Shown: positions 13,901-25,300, counted from the first letter of the stretch. The stretch: 64,000 bases of DNA from Magnolia sinica (GCF_029962835.1 NC_080574.1:27316001-27380000), one strand, 5' to 3'. Notes: generated from the letters alone by a model not told the origin. Translations and numbers: made by a program.

Positions 13901-16900
13901 CCACAAAGGAACGTTTATGTAAACAATGGCACCGCGGTCAATAGTCCAATCAGAGTATTTTTGGGCTATGGATAATCCACACCGGGGGCCATCAGATAAG
14001 CGATCCAGATCATGCTAGCGGTTTGCAAGTGGACCTGATCAACGGACTGAGGGGAAAAAAAAAAGATAAGCTAGTTCCAAACGATGTGAGATTCTAACAT
14101 ACGCATTGAGTGAATGGCATGGCTTTGTAATCCTCCCACGTAAGCATTTGATCAGCCCTCTTGTTACTAAAATTTTCTTGTTCCTCCTGTTTAAAGAATA
14201 GAAAAATAAAAAGACAGTAAGTATTTTTCACATGCAAACGCCCCAGCATGCAAAACTCACCATGCCGCACCCTTTTTTTTCTGCCAACGTGTCATATGTT
14301 CAGAAAATCCAGGCCATGCAAGAGGTGGGAGCCATCATGAAGACCGCCAACCACAAAAATCAAGCTGGTCTACTCATCAGGTAGGCCACACCTGTACACT
14401 GGGTCGTATCATTTTCCATCCATTGATTTCAATGGTGCCGTCAACCAGATGAGTACTGGATCAGCCTGATTTTGAACCACGTCATCTTCATGCTGGCCCA
14501 CCTTTTGAATAGCTTGGATGTCCTACACATAAATTTAAAATATAAAAATTTAAAAATTTAAAAAATAAATAACTTGCAATGCCAAAAGTTACCATGTATA
14601 GGGTTGTATGTGGTTATTCCTATAATAAAACTAAAACCATGACCATGTTCATCGTCATAACAACAACAATAACAACAACGTCTCATGGCGTCCATGGGAC
14701 AATCCTAACCATTCAAATATTTTTACATTCATGCACCCACTCATGCATATGTATACATCTGATGAGTGGATGATCTAAGTCCCATCTTTCTGAAGGAAAA
14801 GAAACAAAAGATAAAAGGGTTAAAATATATTGTTGTTTATCTTCCATTCAAGAGGTGGCCCATCATATAAACGGTTGGCATCATTGAAAGATGACCACAA
14901 ATTTTCAAAGCCCCAATTCCTGATATATACTAATGAAACATGGATGGATGTTTTCTAGCTCGTAAGTGTGACCCACTTACAATATAAGTGCCGCCCACGT
15001 ACGTAATAATACATGAGCCGGTCAATCCTTAAAAAATAAAGAGAAAAATCACAATAGGCCTAACTTCGGTGCGCAAATTGTCCACCGACGTCAGTGCACA
15101 CTTCTATTTCACCATCCAAAGATGGTGGGCCAGGAATCCAATACGTATTAAGGATTGGATGGTGGGATTCTCATCAAACACCCTTGGATGGTGAGAGATG
15201 GGTGCGCACCATCTATATGTACAATGTGATATGTTTTTTGTATTCTTACCATCAGCTCCTTAAGTGCCATGGGACAATGAGTGAGGAAATAGACAGCGAA
15301 GAGCATGGTTTTCGCCGTCGTCTCATTTCCGGCGAAGAGTAGGTTGATTATGAAATCCGCTATAGCATCATCCGGTAAGTTCTCTTCCTCCAATAACCTT
15401 CCGAGGACTCCGTTGCCGGAATCTGGCACTTGTTGTTGCCTTCTCTTCTCTATCGTCCTGTTTATCTTGCTAATGATAGCCTCCCTTGCCTGATAACTCA
15501 TTTAAGTAAAACACATGTAATAAGTAATCCTGATCGCACGTGCTGATGGGCCATGTCCGTACAACATCCAAGCTGAGCCAACGGTGGGCCCCAAGAAGAA
15601 AACCTGGCTTAATAATCACGACCGTCCATTCTTCCAACGAGCCACGCGAATAATTAATTGACTGTTTGGATCAGACCTAAATTATGAATTTTTCGACATA
15701 CTTGCGTGGCTGTGGCCTGATGTATGGACTGGCCTACCTTTTACACTATGGGGTCTTCATGGTGGGGCCCACCTTTTGCAAAGCTTCAAATGTTCTACAC
15801 ATGTGACAACTTGGCACGTGGGATGGGCTGTTTGCTAAACTGACCTACGACCGGTCTAGGTGCTGGTTATGTTTTCATGTTGTTTTTTAACTCACCCAAA
15901 AAATCAAAGAAAGACAGGTGAAACCACAAAGGAGAAACGCCTTAAACTGAAATTTGTATAAAATCAATCTTGTTCTATATTCGAAAAAAATAAAAAAAAA
16001 AAAAACATTTTTAATAGTATTTTCAGATACTATTGAGAAGATATTGCAATTACAAAATAATCAAATCATACAAATGAAGGATAATCAAATCTTCTAAGAT
16101 CATGTTACCTTCATGGCTGTGAAATAGGTGAAGCCCGGCAAGTTGATGGGAAAAGAGAGGCATCCGTCAACGAAATCCGAAAACAAGTTCGCCATTTCAT
16201 TAACTTCCGATTCGCTCGAAACACCCAACAGTTGATTAACCATTAGATGAATGGCCACCTGCAAAATCAGTTACCAAAACCAATCAAATCATCATTTTTT
16301 TTTTCTAAGCATGGCAAGGCCATTTTAGTAATTTTGCAATTGTAAACCCTCTAGTGGGAGATCTGGAAAATGGCCCAGAAATTACACGGCTCAGATAATC
16401 TCCATAATCCAACCAAGGTCTTTCAACCAACCATTTGCAATCCTCAAAAGTGCCCAAGTCAGGCCATTATGATGGCATCATCAGTGTGATATTTTACACA
16501 ATTGGGCCCATTGATGAACGGTCTAGATGAGTGGGATTAAACAATAGAATTTAATTACCTTCCTACAGACATCCTGAAGAAGAATGACTTCATTCTCATG
16601 GAAATTATCTAATGTCTGTAACATAACCATCTGAATATCTTTCAAGAAATGGAATTTAAGCTTCTCTAGCCTCATCATGTTTGTCGCGATCTTGTGAAGC
16701 TTCCTTTGCTGGTCTCCCTGGACGTTGATCACACCATCTTTCCCGACCAAATCTCTGAAAGCCTTTGGATAACATGACTGGAACAACCGCCCCTCGTTCT
16801 GCATGATAAACCGGTTGAAGGTCGGATCGGCCGAGACAACGGCCCGCTTGCCAAATAGATTACATGAGAATATACTCCCAAACCTAAGAAAATCAATGGC

Positions 16901-17504
16901 ACTTAGAGAGACACCATAGAGAAAAAATTAAGAACACAATAACTATGAACTCATAGAAACATATATCATGATAAATCTTCATGTTATGATGATAAAATCT
17001 CTTTTAGGGTGCGTTTGGTTTAATCAAATTACGCGACATTTCATGATTGACCAGTCCAGTCTGGTACAAAAATTCATGATATTTGGTGCAACCAAACACC
17101 TTAAATCATGATATGATGAAGAGATCCCGTATATGGTGTGTTTGGTTGCACTGATGTTTGGTGCAACCAAACACACACTTAATCTATTGAATTATACATC
17201 CACCTTACTATTGAAAATCCATTTTCATATAAAGAATAAATATAGCAAGATATATAAGAGAATTATCATAATTTAAGTACCTTTTAACCTGATCTTCAAC
17301 GAAACTGGGAGGATGAGAACCCGCGACAGCAGCATACCACTTGAAGCCATCACCAATCAAAGGCCAGCTTCTTCCACCTGGTGGTAATTTTGAAGCACTC
17401 TTGTAGCTCTTTTTTCTTTGATTTTGCAGGGATTTTGCAAGTAAAACAATGAAGACGAACGCTGCGATCAGAACGGTTGATAAAACGGAGTAATTTTCTC
17501 CCAT
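10902..17504 (-). CDS. CYP722: Cytochrome P450, CYP722-family (probable carlactonoic-acid oxidase), 9 exons
   Basis: Exons (minus strand, 5' to 3'): 17504-17281, 16883-16559, 16258-16109, 15489-15250, 14186-14103, 13502-13424, 12867-12746, 11649-11522, 11010-10902. All introns are GT..AG, every junction keeps frame, and the product is 486 aa. It has an N-terminal membrane anchor (about residues 8-25) followed by a proline-rich [15 protein letters not shown] hinge. The I-helix AGNETT is at about 286-291, ExxR (ETLR) at 345-348, the FNPWRW PERF-type motif near 397-402, and the haem loop [13 protein letters not shown] has its cysteine near 429. The last exon uses the frame ending [12 protein letters not shown], not the longer overlapping open frame. 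From memory the sequence matches Arabidopsis CYP722A1 along its length. The CYP722 family oxidises carlactonoic acid: C-type enzymes give orobanchol or 5-deoxystrigol, A/B-type 16-hydroxylate it. Family is fairly sure, subfamily A is an inference, and activity is untested. No breaks were seen. Confidence 0.9.
11775..12264. mobile_element. hAT-type MITE in intron 7 of the P450 gene, 8-bp target-site duplication
   Basis: The element starts TAGTAGAGCTGTACAT and ends with the inverted counterpart ATGTACAGCTCC. Direct repeats AGAAATGT flank it at 11767-11774 and 12265-12272, the 8-bp duplication expected of hAT transposons. Subterminal regions are packed with GAGCTCGGCTCGG-like words in opposite orientation on the two sides, around an AT-rich middle. 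It is non-coding. Confidence 0.85.
17007..17178. mobile_element. Tourist-like (PIF/Harbinger) MITE(s) in intron 1 of the P450 gene
   Basis: The left end is GGGTGCGTTTGGTT and the right end CCAAACACACAC, flanked by TTA on both sides (17004-17006 and 17179-17181), the 3-bp target typical of PIF/Harbinger MITEs. An internal CAACCAAACACC followed by TTA near 17100 suggests either a shorter element ending there or two adjacent, nested copies. Confidence 0.75.
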
Positions 17505-17543
17505 CGTATGCTAAATGCAGCAAGAGATCTTTGGACTTTGTAA

Positions 17544-17551
17544 TTTATATA
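17544..17551 (-). promoter_or_regulatory. TATA box of the P450 gene
   Basis: On the minus strand this reads TATATAAA, about 40 bases upstream of the ATG at 17504. Transcription would then begin only some 10 bases before the start codon, giving a very short leader. Placement is by motif and distance only. Confidence 0.55.
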
Positions 17552-17727
17552 GAGCTTCTCTCCTGAAAGGATTAAATTAAGAACTGTTAGAGCATATATC
17601 ATGGGAGAGAGTAGGCTATTTGCACTATTATAATCTTTTATTGAAATCCACAATGGGGTATTGTAAATGGCAACATGTCCTCTATGGTTTAATATATTTT
17701 TAACCTAAGATGGCTTAAATTTTCTAA

Positions 17728-18125
17728 TAAACTTAAAATCCTAACCAATACCCCAAAGCCCCCTATAGAACTAATGGAACATGTAAAATTAGGCTATTAA
17801 ATCCCTCGGATCGTAACATTTCACCACGCTCCACAGTTAACACCCAGCCTCTTTTCAAATAGGTAACCCTTTCCATGCATGACGGCTGCACTCCAGCTAT
17901 CCATGTAGTCCTCTCCATGGCATGGCTGATTTTATTTAGATTTAAGTTATTCTTTCCACATATATATCACATATCGTATCTTCCATGACTTGAACACAAA
18001 ATGTGGCGTTGGCTCTGATGCCAATTGTGAAGAGCCTAACTAATCCACCTAAGCCTCATGACTAATGTAACATGTAAAGTTAGGAAATTAGACTCTTGGG
18101 ATTGTAACACAACTACACCAAGAGA
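17728..18125 (-). mobile_element. TRIM-like miniature LTR element, old
   Basis: Two similar direct repeats, about 17728-17830 and 18024-18120, share CCTAAC, GGAACATGTAAA/GTAACATGTAAA, TTAGGC/TTAGGA and GATCGTAACA/GATTGTAACA in order. Immediately inside the right-hand copy, 18011-18023 is the reverse complement of a tRNA-Met-type primer-binding site (TGGCATCAGAGCC). That makes this a minus-strand terminal-repeat retrotransposon in miniature of about 400 bp. It has no coding capacity. The two terminal repeats are clearly diverged, so the insertion is old. Confidence 0.6.
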
Positions 18126-18660
18126 TGATTATTCAAACCTTAGCTAGAGAATGTAATTTCATGAATGCAATTTCCTTTCTACTTGATCATATTATTCAAT
18201 TGTCAGGATCATTTGAATGCGGGGCCACCATGCCTTGTTCATGCCACAAAAATTCTCTCAATGAAGCAATCCTAACCCTTTGATTAGTATACTCCTGGTG
18301 GATGAAAAATCATTCCACTAAAACTCAAATAGACCATAGTTATAAATAAATTAATATTCCAAGAGAAGGCCATTTACCCTTTAGAAAATTGTTTCATAAT
18401 TAAAAAATGAGATTGCAAAGAAGACCCTTTATCCAATGTAACAGTACAGAGAAATGCTAAGAGCCTGTTTGGATGATACCCTACAGTCATTTATTTTTAA
18501 ATCCGCTAATGTACTGTTAACGTTGGACCGAAAAAAAAAAACAGGTTGAAGGATATTTTCCATAAAAATAAGTTTTGGGGCATCATTTTTCCACCTACTT
18601 TTACATGTTCCAACTAGTGAAAATGTCAATCTATGCCATCCATGCCATGATGTGAAACTA
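18126..18660. other. Intergenic, nothing recognised
   Basis: AT-rich sequence upstream of the P450 gene beyond the TRIM-like relic. No gene or element with readable ends was seen. Confidence 0.5.
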
Positions 18661-18662
18661 GA

Positions 18663-19035
18663 ATGCCTTATTTATCGGGTAACACCTTAGGGGGGCCCAC
18701 TTTAATGATTCCTAGGGCCCACAGTAATGCCCATCCTAATGTTTCATTTCCATCCAACCGGTTGATAAGGTCAACCAGACCGGATGAAGAATAGAAAAAT
18801 AAAGATCAGTTTGATCCAAAACTTTTGTGGGGCACCAGAAGCTTTTAATGGTCATTCACCACTGTTTTCATTGGTGTGGCCCCTGAGATTTGAATTTTCT
18901 TAATCTCTGAAATAACATCCTCAAATGATATGGGAAAACGGATGGACGGCGTGGATATACCAAAAAAATCATTAAGGTGAGCCCCACATAGTTAGGGTAA
19001 CACCTTAGTGGCAGTTACCCGGGTAACACCTAATC
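18663..19035. mobile_element. GGCCCAC-type hairpin MITE with GGGTAACACC ends
   Basis: The left end has GGGTAACACCTTA and GGGCCCAC; the right end has GAGCCCCAC and repeated GGGTAACACC. The interior contains the shared core CATCCAACCGGTTGATAAGG, TTGATCCAAAACTTTTGTGG and TTTTAATGGTCATTCACCAC, which folds on itself. It resembles the copy at 34853-35306, which begins with GGTGGGTGTTACCC. It is non-coding. Confidence 0.7.
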
Positions 19036-19747
19036 CACCGCGGATCTTAGTATCTCTTCTCAAGCTGCACCGACTTCTTCAACCTAAGGATAGAGAAGAT
19101 CTTCGAGAGATTTAGAGCTTAGATCCTACAACAGGAGGGTCTTTTCTGCGGGGGGTTTGTGGGGCTCCAAATCCCATCTTTTCTTTCCATGGAACGCATG
19201 GCAATTCAAAGGAGAATTGGTCTAATGGATTGAAGTGTATGTAAACCTTCCATGCACGTAGTTGTATATGGACTTCTCTCATCTACATATCTCATCTGGA
19301 CCATCCATTAGGCCTAATTAATCTCGCACTTATAATATAAAAAAAAAGCTTCATAGCAATTGGATGGTTCTAAACTTCCATAATTGAGCCTACCTTCCAT
19401 GGAAGATCTTGTCTGTCCAAAATTTTCATGCTGCCTACCTTACGAAGTGGGTAATCCGAGTAGTATTATTTTTATGAGGGAGCCTGCTAAAGTGAATTGG
19501 AGCTAATAGACGGTCCAGATAGATTACATGGATGCCAACAAGTCCAAATTGCAACTAGGTGTATGGGAAGATTTTCATACACTTATCTCAATAGCTCATT
19601 TCTCCATTCAAAGAGAGGGCACAATACCTGGGAAAGGAAGCGATTCTCGAGAGCTGTAGACCCTTGAAGGAGGGAAAAAAATGTTGACTTCTCGCTTCCT
19701 TTCTTACTCGCGAGAGTAGGATTGCTGTGGGTACGATCGCGTGGGCC
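19036..19747. other. Intergenic, nothing recognised
   Basis: No coding segment or repeat with clear ends. A few open frames lack protein-like character. Confidence 0.45.
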
Positions 19748-20215
19748 AAGAAATCAGGGACGCGGTTTGGCTACCAACGCTGCCAGTAGCCAGGTCGGTG
19801 CTACGTGGGCTCCACCAATGTATCTGTTTCATCCACGCTATCCATCCATTTTTAGATCATTTTATAGCATGAGTCTAAAAATGAGGTAAATCTAAATCTC
19901 AAGTAGAACATATCCCTGGAAACAATGTTGATTGGACGCTCATCGTTGAAAACTTTTAAGGCCACAAGTTTTGGATCAAGCTGATATTTGCTTTCCCCTT
20001 GGTACACATCCACTTGACCTACTCAATAGGTTAGATGTCAAATAAACATTACACTAGGCCTTAGGAGGGTTTTAATGGAAAACTATTTATTACCATCGTC
20101 TTCTTATTTTCATGTGGTGTGGTGTTTTTAAGATTTAGTTCTGCCTTATTTTTCGGGTCAAAGTCATAAAATGATCCGAAAAATGGATGGACGGCGTAGA
20201 TAAAATACAGATATT

Positions 20216-22340
20216 TGTTAGTGTATTGATTCGTGCACTTTGTTAATCACATGAGTCAATGTGTCTTGTAGTCTGTTGAGCCTTTTAAAGCTGAAAACAA
20301 ATACACAAGAGAATGTACATCATCAGGGAGCAAAGAACATGTACATGAGGTGCCTTTGTGACCATAACATTGATCCAAAACAATCATCAAACCTCTAAAT
20401 GATCTTAATCATAATATGTAAAACTTGTTAATCATCTCTTAACCTTAGAAACTTTATTGGAACACCGATAAGTAAGGCTAGAGGAGGTGTGAAGCCACTA
20501 TGAAATCATATGCTCAAAATAACAGTTTTCGAGTGGTTTGCCAATGAGACTTGATGGAATCAAAGGATCACTTGATCCGATCAAAGAATCAGTCTAACAA
20601 ACCAGCAAACAAATTTCTAATTTTTCTCGATGGGATTAACGAACTTTTTGATCCTATCGAATGACCTTTAATCCCATCGAATGGCTATTAGATTGGATCG
20701 ACAGAGCCGTCAACTACTATTTTATAGTTGTTATAAATCGGTTTATTATAAAATGACATTCATTTCTTGAACAAAATGATAGATTTTTTGTGCAATAGAA
20801 GCTTAGGAGATTCTCTATTCATATCCTCCATTCCTAGTCTTTAAAATCATGATATCTAAGTCATCTTCCTAGTGATTCATTACTTTGAAGGGGATTCTAA
20901 CCTTAATGAAGAAGATGAATTTGATCTCCACATTGTTCTAGATATTAAACTTGAATTTATAATAAAATCCTTATCTAAATTCTTTATAATACTCATACAT
21001 GTAAATCCTCTAAGAATTACGACCTTCTAATATGTTGTAAGAGATTCACTCAACCTCTTACACCGTCGTCACCTTAACAAAACATAGCATGTAATGTGTT
21101 TGATCTTACAGTTAAAGCATTGGCAAGCATCGACATTAACGATCTGGGGAGAAATTGAGGAGTAAATTCAAACACAAGAGAGCTTTAAAGAAGTGACTCA
21201 AGAATAACGCATCGAATTGGTTTGATTCAATAAGTAAGTGTCACATATGAGTCCATACTCTTCTTCATTGTGTATGATTGATGGTAAGAATTTGTTTCAC
21301 AAACTCGATAAGTTCTTATATGGGACTTAAGCTCTTGTATAGGACCAAATTCATCAGACACAAGTGTGTACGTGTTACTCTCCGTGGAAGACTCCCACAG
21401 GAGTATACTCAAGTCCTTGAACTAGAACCAAGGTTGTTGATTAGCCGATTAAAAATCAACTAAAGTCTCTTGCGGGAGCATTTGGTGGAAGTGTACATTA
21501 GATTCTTATGTAGGATCGGGGTCCTTATGTAAGGCCGTAAAGATTAAAGGTGAACTTAATTTAAAACATCTAATAGTGAAATCTGATACACTCAGGGAAA
21601 GTGCATCCGTTAAGAGTGGAGTAAGATAATCAAACCCTTATACGTGCTTATGTTTAAAATTGTCATTTGAGTATTTTTCCAAATTTACTTATGTGATTGA
21701 TTAGTGAATTATATATATGATTAGATGAATGCCAGATTTTAAATAGTTAGCAAATTCTTTACACACGTACACTATCGTTTATAAATTAGTTGCCTAATTG
21801 ATATATCTTATATAGTTTATGTGATCGGACCCTCTATTGGCTTGGAAGCCTTATAATTAATTGTCTTATTTAGTTTAAATTTACAAATTATTTTAAGTTG
21901 ACAATTGCATTTCAATTTGCATAAATTTTATTTAATCATAATTACTCTCTATAAGACATGGCTACTCATTTCATAATTTTTATAAACTTCTGCGCATATT
22001 TTTATTTAATCATAATTACTCTCTATAAGACATGGCTACTCATTTCATAGTTTTTATAAACTTTTGCGGATATTTTTATAAACTTCTACGCATAATCATG
22101 ATATCCCACTATGCAATTTCAACATTATGGTATAGCCTACGTAACACTGACTAATAACCAAGTGTTGCAAGCCACACTGCATAAAAAAATCACGGAGCAG
22201 TTTAGTTGATGACCCAACACCAGCAGCTAACTACTTTCAAAGCTTTGCAGCCCACAGTGACAGATGTGCTTTGTTTATGCTATTTATCCATTTTGATGGC
22301 TTATTTTCGGTACGGGTACAAAAAAAGCTAAAGCAAACCA
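20216..22340. mobile_element. LTR-like insert within the composite element (tentative)
   Basis: About 2.1 kb without coding domains. Its style (short phrases such as CGATGGGATTAACG, then TTATAGTTGTTATAAATC) recalls plant copia LTRs, and a strongly divergent MITE body lies on either side. Terminal repeats, primer site and target duplication were not found, so the class is a guess. Confidence 0.3.
21927..22075. repeat. 74-bp tandem duplication, two copies
   Basis: Copy one 21927-22000 and copy two 22001-22075 both begin TTTATTTAATCATAATTACT and contain AAGACATGGCTACTCATTTC. Only a few differences are visible. A third, shorter echo of TTTTTATAAACTTC follows. Confidence 0.85.
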
Positions 22341-22784
22341 AACCATAGCAACCAGTTGGGATTGAACTTTTTACATTGAAAACTTGGCGTGGCTGCAAAA
22401 AATTTAGATCTAACTGATATTTCCGTTTTCCTTTTATCTATATTTGTGTAACCTATATAATAATAAATAAACATCACAGGGGACTCTAGTAAGGTTTCAA
22501 ATGTGGATGTCATCTTCTCGGCTCTTTCATTGGGTGAGGTCCACTTGAGTTTTGGATCTTTGCCATGTTTGAGGTCATGCCGTAAAATGAGTTGGCAAAA
22601 TGGATGGACCGCATGGATAAGACACATACATCTCGGTGGGGCCAACAGAGCTTTGAGAATGGCTAGTTCGCTAGTGTTGGGCCACCAGCCAAACCGCGTC
22701 CAAGAAATCAGGCTAGATGAGAGTGGCCCCCGCATCACTTACGCCTTAGATGTGGGACGCGATTGCCCGTGACTCCGACCGGAG

Positions 22785-23250
22785 GAAGTTCCTGCGGTCT
22801 TGCGGTAAAGTTAGGTGGGTCCCATGATATCTGTGAGAAATCCGCCCTGTCGATCCATTTTGCCCCTAAAACACGTGCTTAAAAATGATATGGATATAAA
22901 ACTCAATTGCGACACGCAACAACAGTGGAGAACGAATGCCTACCGTTGAAACCTTTTTCGGTCCACCGTAATGTTTATATGCCATCCATACCGTTCATAA
23001 GGTCATTCCCACTTAGATCAACTAAAACCATGAAATTATTAGCCTGATTCAAAACTTTTGTAGCCTCTAACAGTAGGCATTACCAAACCACTGTTTCTTA
23101 TCCTGTGGCCCGCTTGAATTTTGATTCTTCCTCATTTTTTGGGTCATATCCTAACATGAGCTTACAAAAGGGATGGACAGTGTGGATTTCTCACAAACAT
23201 CACATCGGGCCTCACATAGCTTGCCACAGCAGGAAGTGCAGTCAATCTGC
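22785..23250. mobile_element. GGCCCAC-type hairpin MITE with TTCCTGC ends
   Basis: The left end (TTCCTGCGGTCTTGCGG, then TTAGGTGGGTCCC) and the reverse complement of the right end (CTTCCTGCTGTGGCAAGC, then GAGGCCC) match imperfectly over about 35 bases. The core arms around GTTTATATGCCATCCA and CAAAACTTTTGTAG are those of the shared family. It is non-coding. Confidence 0.7.
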
Positions 23251-23289
23251 GTCTTTAGATGTCGAAAGCGAACGAGGGACGCGGACTGG

Positions 23290-23900
23290 TAGTGATGAGG
23301 AGCGCGGATTTGATGGATCCCTGTGGGGCCATCCTGATGTATGTGCCTTAAATCCACTCCGTCTGACAGCTCCCTTTAGGGCGTGATCTCAATAATGAAG
23401 TAGTTCCAAACCTTATGTGAACCACACCACAGGAATCGTGATGATTGAATACCCACCTTTAAAAACTTCCTGGGGGTTATTTTCCATCCAATCTGTTGAT
23501 CAGATCACAAATACCTGGATGAATGGACTGCACAAATATCAGATTAATCTAAATTCTTTAGCCCTCAAGAAGTTTTTAACCAGCGGCCTCCGGTCAATAA
23601 ATAACCTCCGGCCGGCCGGAAAACTGTAACTCAGTCCGCCGAAGGCGCTTCCTAATTATACGCGCTCACACGTATACACGCGCGCATATATAGTACGTGC
23701 GCATGTACGCCTGCGCGTAAGCGTGTATGCCCGCGCGCGTAAATAGTACGCATGCCGGTCAAAAAAATTTAATTAATTTTATTATTTTTTTAGATCATGC
23801 CTTAAAATGACGTGGAAAAACGGATGGTCGCCGTGGATATATAGTCCATACATCACGGTGGCCCCACATTCCGGGATTAACCGAAGCCGCGTGCAAAGAT
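23290..23900. mobile_element. GGCCCAC-type hairpin MITE interrupted by a CG-rich segment
   Basis: The left half (23290-23590) runs from GTGGGGCCATCC through GAACCACACCACAGGAA to GTTTTTAACC. The right end (about 23785-23870) has GATCATGCCTTAAAATGA, AAAACGGATGG and ATCACGGTGGCCCCAC. Between them sits a foreign segment of about 190 bases with alternating purine-pyrimidine CG runs. Confidence 0.6.
23655..23757. other. Alternating purine-pyrimidine tract, Z-DNA-prone
   Basis: About 100 bases dominated by CACGTATACACGCGCGCATA-, GTACGTGCGCATGTACGC- and CCGCGCGCGT-type runs, in an otherwise AT-rich window. Such alternation favours left-handed DNA and cruciforms. No gene crosses it. Confidence 0.75.
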
Positions 23901-23954
23901 TACTGCTTCCAAGAGTACGGAGAACTGCAGCTTCAAAGTTTGAGGGAGCGAATT

Positions 23955-24870
23955 AGGTGCTGCTCCGACCGCACCTATGATGGTGCGGCCTTTAATGTGG
24001 GGCCCACCCTGATGTATTTATTTTATGTCAACACTGCCTAAATTTTTCCCACATTATTTTATAGCATGATTCCAGAAACGGAAACGGATTTGCTACTCCC
24101 CCTGCCACCAGCCCGGTGGCTGATGGTCGGTGCTATGTGGGCCTCACCATGATGTATGTATTTCATCCATTCAGTTCATCCATTTTTACATATCATTTTA
24201 GGGCTTGATCTCAAAAATGAGAGGTATATAAATATCAGGTGGAACACACCACAGGAAAAAATAGTGATTGCATATCCACCATTAAAATTCTCCTAAGGCC
24301 GATCCAATATGTTGATTAGGTCATACAGACACAGATTAAGGGAAAAAAACAAATATCAGCTTGATCCAAAACTTTTATAGCCCCCAAAAAGTTTTTAATG
24401 GTCATCGTTCATTCAACATTGTTTCCTGTAATGTGGTCCACTTGAGATAGCTATATATGTCATTTTTGGTCCCATACCATCAAAATGATCTCTAACAATA
24501 GATGGACGGCATGGATGAAACACATACATTATGGTGGAGCCCACAGAGCACCGACGATCGGCCATTGGCGGGTGGCAGGGGAGTAGCCAATCCGTTCCCT
24601 CCAAAAACCAAGCAGATCTACAGGAAACAGGGGTGATTGAACGTCCCACCGTTAAAAACTTCCTAATGTTTTCGCAACATTTATTTTCCATCCAACGTTG
24701 ATTAGATCACATAAACCTAGATTAAAGTTATTAATGGTCAATCACCACGGTTTCCTACGGTATTTGAATCTACTATATTTTTGTTCTATTGCCTTAAAAT
24801 GACATGCAAAAACGGATGAACGGAGTGGATTTATGATTCATGCATCAATATGGGCCTCCCAGCAAAGATC
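23955..24870. mobile_element. GGCCCAC-type hairpin MITE split by another MITE
   Basis: The left arm at 23955-24078 (GGGGCCCACCCTGATGTATT, then ATAGCATGATTCCA) continues after 24599 with CCAAAAACCAAGCAGATC, the shared core and a right end reading GATTCATGCATCAATATGGG. It was whole before the insertion at 24079-24599. Confidence 0.65.
24079..24599. mobile_element. Hairpin MITE with GGAAACGGATTGG-type ends and 9-bp target-site duplication
   Basis: The ends GGAAACGGATTTGCTACT and, reversed, GGGAACGGATTGGCTACT are near-identical and continue as CCCCCTGCCACC. Flanks TCCAGAAAC (24070-24078) and TCCAAAAAC (24600-24608) differ by one base, a 9-bp duplication of Mutator type. A sister copy lies at 63411-63950. 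No open reading frame of note is present. Confidence 0.75.
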
Positions 24871-24919
24871 GAAGTGTAGCCTATTTTTCGAATGCCGATT
24901 GCCTTCGCCCATTGGGCAC

Positions 24920-25300
24920 ATAGATATTCATGCGCCCCCCAGTGTCCGAATCCGTGTGGGGCCACAGAGATTCCCGTGTCAAATCCACTCCGTCGGTAGT
25001 TTAGCAAGGCCACAACAGGACCAAAACATGAAAAATCAAGCAGATTAAAAACTCTGGTGGACCACACCAAAGGAGAGAGTCGCAATAGAAACGTTCACCA
25101 TTGAAACCTTCCTGACCATGATGTTTACATGCCATCCAAACCATTCATAGGATTACCAACACTCAGATAACCTGTAGACACAAATATCATTCTGATGCAA
25201 AACTTCTTTAGCGTCTACAAAGCTTCCAACGGTGGCCGTTCAATCCCTGTTGTTTCCTGTGGTATGGCCCACATGAGTTTCATCCGACTGCATTGTGGAA
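24920..25300. mobile_element. GGCCCAC-type hairpin MITE, diverged
   Basis: The left part reads GTGTGGGGCCACAGAGAT, then AATCCACTCCGTC. The arms GTGGACCACACCAAAGGAGA and GTTGTTTCCTGTGGTATGGC pair imperfectly around CATGCCATCCAAACC. The right end is not clear. Confidence 0.55.

Larger units (their letters stand above)
19748..22711. mobile_element. Composite DNA-transposon insertion with 10-bp target-site duplication
   Basis: Inverted ends GGACGCGGTTTGGCT (from 19758) and AGCCAAACCGCGTCC (to 22701) match over 15 bases. They are flanked by the same direct repeat AAGAAATCAG at 19748-19757 and 22702-22711. A 9-11-bp duplication is typical of Mutator-like elements. Inside, 19758-20215 is a hairpin-MITE body cut off near its right end, 20216-22340 is unrelated LTR-like sequence, and 22350-22701 is a second, diverged MITE centre plus right arm. 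The unit therefore looks like nested insertions within one transposed 2.9-kb element. No transposase was seen. Confidence 0.65.
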
